From: Nicotiana tabacum
Taxonomy: Eukaryota > Streptophyta > Magnoliopsida > Solanales > Solanaceae
Length of the DNA: 64,000 bases
Assembly (NCBI RefSeq): GCF_000715075.1
Contig: NC_134087.1
Span: 129,571,518 to 129,635,517, forward strand
Direction of reading: 5' to 3'
Every line of letters begins with the position of its first letter. Within the stretch, counting starts at the first letter, position 1. The notes below the pieces were generated by a model, which saw only the letters and a list, made by a program, of their open reading frames with translations, was not told where the DNA came from and made no database searches. Positions 46,291 through 56,090 of the stretch are shown here, piece by piece. The position numbers and the translations under genes are program-made.

Positions 46291-47850
46291 AGTCTTGCTT
46301 ATATTCCAGTCGGTGAGAGGCTGCTTGCTTTGGATGTTCAGGATTTGGCCAATCGATTTGTGAGGTTGGATATTTCTGAGCCTAGTCGAGTATTAGCTTG
46401 CACGGTCGCTCATTCTTCGTTATTGGAGCGTATCCGTGATCGATAGTTTGATGATCCCCATTTGTGTATCCTTAGAGACACGGTGCAGTGTGAGGGTGCC
46501 AAGCAGGTTACCTTAGGTGATGATGGAGTTTTGAGATTGCAGGGTCGAGTTTGTGTGCCTAATGTGGATGGGCTTCGAGAGTTGATTTTAAAGGAGGCCC
46601 ATAGTTCCCAGTACTCTATCCATCCGGGCGCCACGAAGATGTATCAGGATTTGCGGCAGCATTATTGGTGGTGTAGAATGAAGAAGGATATCATTGCCTA
46701 TGTGGCTCGGTGTTTGAATTGTCAGCAGGTTAAGTATGAGTATCAGAGGCCTGGTAGTTTATTTCAGAGGATTGAGCTTCCCGAGTGGAAGTGGGAGAGA
46801 ATCACTATGGACTTCGTTACTGCACTTTCCTTGACTCGGAAGAAGTTCGATGCAGTTTTGGTCATTGTTGATAGGCTGACCAAGTCAGCGCATTTCATTC
46901 ATGTGGCAGTCTCCTATTCGTCCGAGAGGTAAGCTGGGATCTATATCCGGGAGATTGTTCGTCTTCATGGTGTGCCGATATCTATCATTTCGGACCGAGG
47001 TACGCAGTTCACCTTGCGTTTCTGGAGAGCAGTTCAGCGAGGGTTAGGCACCCAGGTTGAGTTGAGTACAGCATTTCATCCTCAGACGGATGGACAGTCC
47101 GAGCAGACTATTCAGATATTGGAGGATATGCTTCGAGCTTATGTTATTGACTTTGGAGGTTCGTGGGATCAGTTCTTGCCTTTAGTAGAGTTTGCCTACA
47201 ACAACAGCTACCAGTCGAGTATCCAGATGGCTCCTTATGAGGCTTTATATGGTAGGCGGTGTCGATCTCCGGTTGGATAGTTTGAGCCGGGAGAGGCTCG
47301 GTTGTTGGATACAGATTTGGTTCAGGATGCCTTGGACAAGGTCAGGATCATTCAGGATAGGCTTCGTACAACTCAGTCCCGGCAAAAGAGCTATGCAGAT
47401 CGTAAGGTTCGAGACGTGGCTTTTATGGTTGGTGAGCGGGTGTTGCTCCGAGTGTCGCCTATGAAGGGCGTGATGAGATTTGGGAAGAAGGGCAAGCTTA
47501 GCCCTAGGTTCATTGGTCCATTTGAGATCCTTGATCAAGTGGGAGAGGTGGCTTATAGACTTGCATTTCCGCCTAGCTTATCAGCCGTGCATCCAGTGTT
47601 TCATGTGTCCATGCTTCGGAAATATCACGGCGATCCATCCCACGTGTTAGATTTCAGCACTGTCCAGTTGGACAAGGATTTGTTGTATGAGCAGGAGCCG
47701 GTGGCTATTCTAGATCGATAGGTTCGCCAGCTGAGGTCGAAGAGTTTTCCATCGGTTCGTGTTCAGTAGAGAGGTTATCCCCCTGAGGCATCGACCTGTG
47801 AGTCCGAGTCCGATATGCGGGATCGGTATCCTCATCTTTTCCCCGACTCA
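46291..47850 (+). pseudogene. Tekay-2 integrase with C-terminal chromodomain
   Basis: Zinc finger: EAHSSQYSIHPGATKM then CLNCQQVKYEYQRPG. The core keeps all three acidic positions: ITMDFVTAL, ISDRGTQFT, DGQSEQTIQ. Then the [14 protein letters not shown] and [17 protein letters not shown] blocks precede a chromodomain ([39 protein letters not shown]). Chromodomains at this place define chromoviruses and are thought to direct insertion to chromatin marks. Stops near 46444, 46930, 47278, 47719 and 47767; two of them fall inside the chromodomain. Confidence 0.85.
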
Positions 47851-47893
47851 GGTACTTCCTTCTTCTGTCCGTTCGAGGACGAACGATTGTTTT

Positions 47894-47905
47894 AGAGGTG
47901 GAGAA
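47894..47905 (+). other. Polypurine tract of Tekay-2
   Basis: agaggtggagaa directly before the 3' LTR start tgtgacgaccc. Confidence 0.8.
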
Positions 47906-48647
47906 TGTGACGACCCAAAAGGGTCATCACCTGTTTCTAATTGAAATCTGTGTCTCCGAGGCCCTGAAAACCTCATTTAGAGTCACCTCGATTTGTGTGC
48001 GCAGTCCGGCGCGTAGCCGGAAAGCTTAAATGTGAAATTTTGTGAAAATTGCTATGTTTTGACCTCAAAATGAATAAATTTGACTTCGTTCAACATTTTA
48101 GGTAAACGGACCCGGACCCATGATTTGACGATCCCGGAGGGTCCGTAGGAAAATATGGGACTCGGGCGTATGCCCAGAATCGAATTCCGAGGTCCCCAGC
48201 CCGAGTTATGAATTTTTAAGTGAAATTATTCTCTGAAAATGTTTAAAGAAAATGGAAATGGAATCTGATTAGAAAGAAATGGTATCGGGCCCGTATTTTG
48301 GTTTCGGCATCCGGTACGAGTCTTATATATGTTTTGAATCACTCCTGTAAAGTTTGGTCAAAAACGGACGTCGTTTGACGTGATTCGGACCCAAATTGGG
48401 AAAATTGATGTTCAAAATGAAATATGAGAAATTTCATGGATCTTGAGGCTCAATTCGATGTTCATGATGTTATATTGGTGATGTGATCACACGAGTATGT
48501 TCGTAGGGTGTTTTTGAGGTAGTGTGCATGCTTGGTTTAGAGTTTCGAGGGCTCGGGTGAGTTTCTAGTATGTTCCGGGATGCCTTACGCTTTAGAAGAT
48601 CAGATGTTGCAGTTCAGGAATTTTGACAGGTCTCTGAACCCTCTTGC

Positions 48648-48806
48648 ACGGTCCGCGAGCAATCACGTGCGGCCGCGGAGCGGCCGGCGCGGCCGCGATT
48701 GCCTTGAACGGTCCGCGGTGGGTGCTGTGCGGCCGCGCTCGGCTTGGTGCGGTCCGCACGGGGCAATGATCTGCAGGTCTTCAGGGAGCCTGTGCGGCCG
48801 CGGTCC
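48648..48806. repeat. GC-rich palindrome cluster (cgcggccgcg / ggtccgcg) in Tekay-2 U3
   Basis: An island of repeated gcggccgcg and cggtccgcg, strikingly GC-rich against an AT-rich neighbourhood. It lies immediately upstream of the TATA box. It is absent from the truncated 5' LTR. Confidence 0.8.
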
Positions 48807-48827
48807 GCGGTGGGAACTTCATAGGGG

Positions 48828-48835
48828 TATAAATA
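48828..48835 (+). promoter_or_regulatory. TATA box of Tekay-2 3' LTR
   Basis: ggggtataaatacac directly downstream of the GC-rich palindrome cluster. Confidence 0.55.
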
Positions 48836-49701
48836 CACATGAATTTCAGTAATTTTACACTTTTCAAAATTCCAAAACATAAGAGGCGATTTTCCAAACA
48901 ACCTTTCTTCTCCGAAACAATTGGTAAGTGATTTCTAACTTATTTTCTTCACTTCTTAACAACTTTTAACATGATTTCAACTTCAAATCAAAGATTTTCA
49001 TGGGGAAATTGGGTGATGTGGGTAGAACCTAGGTTTTTCTAAAATTAGGGATTTGGACCTCAATTTGAGGTCCGATTTCAAAACAAACCATATATTTGAA
49101 TTTATGGGGGAATGGGTAATCGGGTTTTGGTCCGAACCTCGGGTTGCGACCACGTGGGCCCGGGGTGAATTTTGACTTTTGGGTAAAAGTTTGGAAAACT
49201 CATTCTCATGCATTGGGGTTGATTCATTTGGCATTTATTAATGTGATTAAGTAACTTATGACTAGATTCGAGCGGATTGGTGGTGGAATCAAGAGGTAAA
49301 GCTATAATTGAGACTTGAGTGGTGTTGAAGGCATCGAGGTAAGTGTTTGGTTTAACCCTAGTTTTATGGATTAGGAGTTGAGTCATATTTGCTGCTTGCT
49401 TCTTGTTGAGTACGACGTATAGGCATGGTGACGAGTATCTATACGTTGGTGTCAAGCATGATCGTGGGTCTTAACTTGAAAGTTGTTGTCTTTTTTTGAA
49501 TGACACCTTGTATACTTTAATTAATGATCCTCTATGATTAAGTATTTCCATTAATTGAACTAAGTACTAGCAAAGTGAGATTGGTTATAGCTGATTCTCC
49601 CTTGCCGGGATGACTATTTTGATATCCTTGTTCCCTTGCCGGGAAGTTATTATATTACTTATGTTCCCTTGCCGGTATTTCTTGTGATTGTGTGATGAAC
49701 T

Positions 49702-50200
49702 GAAATGGGAGCGGGTGGTACGCCTACCACAAGATTGATGAAATGGGAGCGGGTGGTATGCCTACCACAAGATATAATGAAATGGGAGCGGGTGGTATGC
49801 CTACCACAAGATATAATGAAATGGGAGCGGTTGGTACGCCTACCACGAGATAGAATGAAATGGGAGCGGGTGGTACGCCTACCACAAGATTGATGAAATG
49901 GGAGCGGGTGGTACGCCTACCACAAGATATTATGAAATGGGAGCGGGTGGTACGCCTACCACAAGATATAATGAAATGGGAGCGGGTGGTACGCCTACCA
50001 CGAGATAGATGAAATGGGAGCGGGTGGTACGCCTACCACAAGATATTATGAAATGGGAGCGAGTGGTACGCCTACCACGAGATATAATGAAATGGGAGCG
50101 GGTGGTACGCCCACCACGAGATAGAATGAAATGGGAGCGGGTGGTACGCCTACCACGAGATATGAGAAATGGGATCGGGTTGCACGTCTGCAACAAGAGG
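49702..50200. repeat. Hairpin minisatellite, Tekay-2 3' LTR (13 units)
   Basis: Same unit as in the 5' LTR but two more copies. The terminal unit again has gttgca (50179-50184), loop cgtc, tgcaac (50189-50194). Other unit differences fall often, but not only, in the loop or the link between hairpins. Confidence 0.9.
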
Positions 50201-51086
50201 AAACTGAAAGTGAAAGTTGCCTTTATTTTCTTCATTTGTGATAGAAGTTATAGTGCTAGCTTCCTTATTATTCCCTGTTATTTCTTTTAACTGCTATCCC
50301 CGAAGCATGTTCCCTCTCCCCAACTTTAACTGCTTATTACTTGTTTACTTTTCCGCCATATATTATATAACTGTACAGGTTTCTCTGGAGTCTGGTCCTA
50401 GCCTTGTCACTACCTCGCCGGGGTTAGGCCAGACACTTACCAGCACATGGGGCCAGTTGTGTTGATACTACGCTTTGTGCTCTTTTGCACAGATCCAGGT
50501 TTTGGACAGCAGCAGTAGCGCGGGAGCCAGCCTTCAGTCCAGTGAGACATTGAGGTAGCCTTGCAGGCGTTCGCAGGCCCGACGTCTCCTCTATCTTTTA
50601 TTTCCATATGTTATCTCATATATTCGAGACAAACAGTTTATATTTTCTTTCAAATGGTTGTATTTAGCACTCTTAGAAGTTCGTGAGTAATGTGACACCA
50701 GTTCTTGGGTAGAGAGATATGTTGATTCTCGCATTATTGTTCAGTTTTCTTTAAATTTAAGTCTTCCGCATATTTATTTAATTCTGTTGCTTTCATGCTA
50801 TCACCGATAATTGTTAAAAGAAGTAATTGTTAACGATGTAAGCAGTTAAGGATTGACTTACCTAGCTCTCATTAGTAGGTGTCATCACGACTCTCGAGGG
50901 TGGGAAATCTGGGTCATGACATCTTTTCACTTTCTTTAGTTTCTTTCTGAATTTCTACCACAGTTTTGGGGACCAGTTCACCATTAGGGGTGACTTTTTC
51001 TTTCTTTCTTTCTTTGTGGTACTTCTTCTAATTCTCTGTCATTCCTCAAAGTTATAGCATTTACTTGAGGATTCTTATCTGTATCT

Positions 51087-51963
51087 GTTGGCCCAAGTAA
51101 AGGTGAAGTTTTGAAGACTGACAAAGGAACTCAGACATGGACCAGGTCCATCTTGTGAAGCACAGTTATGATCAACCCAAACATGTGAGATGCACGTGAA
51201 GAAGATAAACCTATCTTATCAGAAGTGATATCTCCTGATCATGATCGAAAAGGTTGCATATTGTATAAGGAGAAAGACTCATTACACAAAGAGAACACGG
51301 TTTAGGAAAAGGATAGACTAAGAGTATGAGATCAACTAGAACTCTTCCACCATGGAAGAGTAGCATTTGTATCCTAGTCAATCTCTAATTGCTAACTCCT
51401 TAAATATCAATATTGTTCTCTTTTACAGGTAATGCACATAAGCAGAAGTTAAACATGAATTGAGAGCAAAATAGCAAGGCAATTTTGTAAGCAATTTATG
51501 TGTGATTCAAGCGTGCAATCCTAAAGCTACTTGAACCAGATAAAAGAACCAGTTCCAAGTGTCTGTCTATTCTAGTTCAATTGTAGTAGGTGATTTTACA
51601 TTGTATCTTTCAGCTTATTTAGAAGCAATTGTATTAGGTACTTAGAGTTTTCAAGTTAGAGTTAACTTGAAGTTGTCGCAACAGTTGAGGCTGTGTGCCA
51701 CAACGGGATTAGAGTTAATCCTAGGTTTACAAAAGAGTTTTTGTAAATGCAGTTTTTCGCTCAGTGATTTTAGTGGAGAGTTTGGGAAAATCCTACTGGA
51801 AGGTAGGTCGTGGTTTTTTTACCTTTTGAGCCGGGTGTTTTCCACGTAAAATCTTTGTGTTCTTTATTTTCTGTATTTATTATTCCGCAACAGTAGTAGT
51901 TGGAACACATAGAAGAACCAGGTCCTTCTATAATCAAGTTAAGCGAAAATTGGGTACCACACA
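51087..51963 (+). mobile_element. Probable Ty1-copia-type LTR (solo) inside the Athila-like element
   Basis: It starts tgttggcccaagtaaagg and ends near gggtaccacaca. The 3' part has gtaggtcgtggtttttttac, then gttttccacgtaaaatcttt, which I recognise from copia LTRs of Solanaceae. Athila-like gag reading lies on both sides, so it is an insertion. I could not find matching target duplications, so the ends are approximate. No internal region is present. Confidence 0.5.
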
Positions 51964-52029
51964 AATCACCCCTCCCCTCCTGTGTGGTATTGAAGTATAA
52001 AACATCATTAATAAATCAAAATGGTCCTT

Positions 52030-53300
52030 TTTTATTGACTTGAAATGCAAATTTCTCCACATCTAAGTACCCCGTATCATTTGCCCATTTGTTGTCAATT
52101 GTTGATTGTATGTTTGAAGTTGTTGTTTCTCAATCAACAGCTTTTTGAACATATCATTAGTTCTTTCTTCTACCTGTTGAGATGGCTTTTAAGGTTGATT
52201 ATAGTTCCCTTGAGGCCTATAGTGATTCTGAGTGGTCTGATTCCCACCCCATGAGAAATTCGGGTGATTTCTCCAGTTGGGATTATATATATTCTCATAT
52301 TGATTATTCTGGTTCATTGGACATGTACTTTGCTTAGCCAACATAATAAATAGATTCAGGATTCACCGGACATTGGTCACTCATATGGCCATCTCCATAA
52401 ATTTTACAACATATGGCCACCCTCTAAAACTATTGCATTTGATGCCCTTGACCCATTACAATCTTAACTATATTGATTGTTTAGTTTAGCAATCTCTTCT
52501 CGCACGGCTGACATCTCATCCAATTCGAGTGTGCCTGCTTCTTTTTATTTTATCATCCTTCTTGCATCACCCTCACCTTGCCAGTTATGATCATTTACAG
52601 TGAAATTGTTGAGCAGAGTCTGAATCTTACTGTATGGCTCTTGCATGCAACTTCCTCCATAAGCTGAGTCTAGATTCAATTTGGAGGTCTCGTCCAACCC
52701 ATCCACAAATGTATGTCCTAGTACCTCATCTGTCTGACAGTGATATGGGAAATTTCTAAGGGGTTTCTTATATCTTTCCCAAGCTTGATGCAGAGTCTTA
52801 CCATCTCGTTGTTGAAACCCAAGAATCTGGCTCCACTATGCCTTTGTCTTCTTAGAGGGAAAATATTTGATTTAAGAATTTTCGTGCTAGATTATCCCAA
52901 GTGTGGATTGAGTTTGTGGGCTATTTGTTTAGCCATTCCTTTGTTTCCCCCATTAGAGAAAATGGAAACAAAGTTAGTCTGACATAGTCGTTGGAGTCGT
53001 TAGCATAGTTGTATGTATCCGTGATCTCCATGAAGTTCTGTATATGTCTTTGAGGATCTTCACTTGACAACCCCACAAATAGCGTTGTGGATTGAATCAC
53101 TTGTACCATGTATTGTTTCATCTCAAAGTGCCCAATTATATCAGGCTTCACAATAGCCCGAGTCATGTTTGCAAGACTAGGCCTTGCAACCTCAGTCACC
53201 GATCTCTCTTCATTCTCTGTTATCTCGATTGGCTGTGATTGGGCTACAATGCCAAACTCTGCAGTTCTTGCTCTTTCTTCCACCTACTCCTTAATATGTG
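52030..53300 (-). pseudogene. Athila-like gag remnant
   Basis: Open for 120 codons at 53283-52921: PSLANMTRAIVKPDIIGHFE, GLSSEDPQRHIQNFMEITDT and VRLTLFPFSLMGETKEWLNK, the classic gag block of Athila-type elements. It continues with breaks: FQQRDGKTLHQAWERYKKPL near 52815-52760 and DEVLGHTFVDGLDETSKLNL near 52735-52675, then low-complexity Gln-rich sequence. The function would be capsid formation; this copy is clearly dead. Confidence 0.75.
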
Positions 53301-53464
53301 GAAGAGTCTTCGGGCTCAGGATCAGTAGGAGGAAGATTGTTCGAATTGTTTCTTCTTCTTAGCATGCAAGGTGAACACATGTAGAGTTAGAAATAGTCAA
53401 ACAAATTAACACTCGAACAAAAACAAATAAAATCCTATTTCGGACAAATAGCTAATTTCTAAAG

Positions 53465-53481
53465 CCCCGACAACGGCGCCA
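53465..53481 (-). other. Primer binding site of the Athila-like element
   Basis: On the - strand TGGCGCCGTTGTCGGGG, one base from the TGGCGCCGTTGCCGGGG site usual for Athila elements (tRNA-Asp type). It is six bases from the LTR end. Confidence 0.8.
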
Positions 53482-53487
53482 AAAACC

Positions 53488-54767
53488 TGTTGGGTCCAAA
53501 CACACACGCAAGTATATGCGGTCGGCAAGTAATAAAGTGATAAGAAAGAATCGTTCCCACGAGGATTTATGATCAACTATTGTCCAATTTAAGCTACTTA
53601 TAAATTTACTGCTCAAGTGAGTGTGAAGAAGATGATTGTCATTTTTGTAACTAAATTACTACGAACTAATAAGCAATCAAGAAAATAAGATCGCAAGTAG
53701 GGCAAACAAACACTTAGAAAGAATTCAATAAGATGATGATATTCCAGGGTTATGGGATTAACGTCTCTCCTATTGCGTTTTCCAGGTTGATGCACTCACT
53801 TGACTTATTTAATTTATTTATTAGCAAGGTTTATTATGCTTGCGAAGTTCTTTCGATGCTTTGCTCAACTATTCAAGACAACCTAAGACCATATGTTTAC
53901 AGAATCAAACTTAACAAGAATGCATGTATATTTCCTGCAAAAATAACCAAGTAAGGCAACTAGAATATGTCTATCCTAATCGCGAATATATTCTCCGATG
54001 CGCAAATTCAAGAACATACTCTATTCAATTTTATATGCAATCTATAGTTCCCATATTCAAGTTCAACTATAAATTTGTAGATAATACTCTATTGTTAGCT
54101 ACGCAATAGAATAATTAAGTGCAAGATTGAATAAACAAATTAATATTATAAAGTCAAGCAAAATAATCAATCGTCAAATTAAAATAGTGAAGAACGACCC
54201 ATAACCCCAGAATAATGAGGGTTCTTAGCTAATCGTGTTCATCACAATAACCAAATATCATTTTTAAGCATAACAGCTATGAATACTAGATGAAGGATGG
54301 AATAATCAATTAATTTTGTGCTCCCGAGTGTTTTGTACTTGTGTTTTTCTCTCAAAGTGGCGTCTCCCCCTCCAAACTAGGTTTAGATTTGATTTTATAC
54401 AAGTTGGGGGCATCTTGGGTTGAAATAATCATATCCCAGGCGAAATAGGACAAGTTCTCGTCATCAGCGCCCAGGGTAGCGTAGGATGCTAGCTCTGATT
54501 CTGGGAATTTTGAAGGTCTGATTTCTACGCCACAGGTAGCGCCCCATGCTAGCCTAGGCGTTACTTTGTGTCCTTTTTTCCATTTCGTCCCTTTTTTGCT
54601 TCAATTCATGTGCCTTTATCCCACATTGTCTCCAGATGATTTCTACACATAAAAATACCACGAATTAGCACAAGTTATTACATTACACATCCGAACTCTA
54701 CGAAACATGAGTAAAATGTGATGCAATATGCATAAAAATATACATACTTTAAGCCAAATATCAATCA
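53488..54767 (-). repeat. Athila-like 5' LTR
   Basis: 1280 bp. On + it begins tgttgggtccaaacacacac and ends aagccaaatatcaatca, so the - strand starts TGATTGATATTTGGC. A TATA-like TATAAAAT lies at 54393-54399 (- strand). At 54768 the sequence changes to Tekay-3 gag, so this LTR inserted there. Confidence 0.75.
54393..54399 (-). promoter_or_regulatory. Candidate TATA box of the Athila-like LTR
   Basis: On the - strand TTGTATAAAATC, about 370 bases into the LTR, the usual type of place for a core promoter. Confidence 0.45.
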
Positions 54768-56090
54768 TTGTCATGAGATAATTTTGGAGTACTCGAATCC
54801 AATGGAGTTGACTTCATCTCCTTACAGATACAGGGTCCAGTGACGAGGTGGTGGCATGTTTATGAGCTGGGTAGACCATCAGGATTACCTCCTCTTACTT
54901 GGGCTCTATCCTCTAGGGTATTTTTGGAGTAGTTTGTTCCTTACATCAGGAAAGAGGAGATGAGGAGGTAGTTTGAGCACCTTCAGCAGGGTTAAATGTT
55001 AGTTATCGAGTATGAGATGAGGTTTATAGAGTTGTCCCATCATACTAATATTTTGATTCCCATTAAGAGGAGATAGTAAGTAAATTCATTGACGGTCTTC
55101 ACCCCAGTATTTTCCTTGCTATGGATAGAGAGGTAGAGACCTGGGCATTAATTCACTAGGTTATGGAGATAGCGCATCATGTTGAGCGCACACTGTAAGA
55201 CTAGGGAGCTGATATAGGGTAGGGACAAGAGGTCTCAGTATTTATGTAGCTTCAGTGGTGCCTCATCTGGAGGCCAAGGTCGATTTAGGAGAGGCCATTC
55301 TAGCAGGCCAACTTACTATGCACCATCACCCAGTTAAGGGGATTTTGCAGTCTCCATTCAATGCACTTTCAGCACTAAGTTCTCATCGCTCTCCATCCGT
55401 TCAGGGTTCATTGGTACCAGGTTATTTTGGTGGGTATTTTGGTTCACAGGCCCCGCAGTCATTTTCTGTCAGAGGTTTCTATGAGTGTAGATACCTAAGG
55501 CACGTAAGAAATATTGGCCCCATCTTTTCAAAGATCTAGTGCAATAGGGAGGTCAGATAATAATTTTCATACTGGTTGCTACACCACCCGCTCAGCTAGC
55601 TCGGGTTGGAGGTTCAGGACGTGGTCATCCTAGAAGGGGAGCTCAGTCTATTAGAGGTCAGGCCAGATGTTATGTGTGTTTAGGAAGGACCGAGGTTGTT
55701 TCCTGTGATGTTGTTATTAAAGATATTGTTTCTATGTGCCACAGAGATGCTTCAGTATTGTTTGATCCTTGTTTTACTTATTCATATATGTTATCATACT
55801 TTTCTTTTTGTCTGGATATCCCACGTGATTCCCTTTATTAGCATGTTCGTGTATCTATACCGGATGGGGATTCTATTGTGGTATATCGAGTCTATTAGTC
55901 CTTTGTGGTAGCTATATGTGGTTTTGAGGTGATGGTGGACTTGGTTGCTAGATATGGTGGACTTTGACGTGATCTTGGGTATGGATTGGTTATCTATGTA
56001 CCATGTTATTATTGATTATCACGCTAAGAAGGTGATGTTTGCTATGCCAGGGTTGTCGAGGTTGGAGTGGAAGGGTTCTCTTGGTTGTAC
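54768..56090 (+). pseudogene. Tekay-3 gag and protease remnant
   Basis: Gag reads from about 54785: VLESNGVDFISLQIQGPVTR, then HVYELGRPSGLPPLTWA, then the LQQG block with stops near 54930, 54972 and 54993. A knuckle-like CYVCLG near 55668 is incomplete. Protease: SVLFDPCFTYSYM (DPGS changed to DPCF) and LDMVDFDVILGMDWLSMY (from 55945). Confidence 0.7.

Larger units (their letters stand above)
40651..50921 (+). mobile_element. Tekay-2: Tekay/Del-like chromovirus with two LTRs
   Basis: Ty3-gypsy chromovirus on +: partial 5' LTR 40651-42683, PBS 42686-42697, gag from 42879, protease, RT, RNase H, integrase, chromodomain to about 47850, PPT 47894-47905, complete 3' LTR 47906-50921. Shared LTR parts are about 95% identical by eye, so it is fairly young, yet gag-pol has about twenty stops and at least one frameshift. 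It is followed by Athila-like gag sequence, suggesting it inserted into that element. Confidence 0.9.
47906..50921 (+). repeat. Tekay-2 3' LTR (complete, 3016 bp)
   Basis: It starts tgtgacgacccaaaagggtc and ends gggtcatgaca. It contains a GC-rich palindromic cluster (48648-48806), a TATA box (48828-48835), tcccttgccggga repeats and a 13-unit hairpin array. ORFs inside it have no support. Confidence 0.9.
50922..54767 (-). mobile_element. Degraded Athila-like Ty3-gypsy element (5' LTR, PBS, gag)
   Basis: On the - strand: 5' LTR 54767-53488, PBS 53481-53465, gag remnants from 53283 down to about 52030, then, after a copia-type LTR insert, the gag C-terminal region at 51086-50922 (NPQVNAITLRNDRELEEVPQ). 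It is cut off at 50921 by Tekay-2. The rest is not seen on the other side of Tekay-2. Confidence 0.7.
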
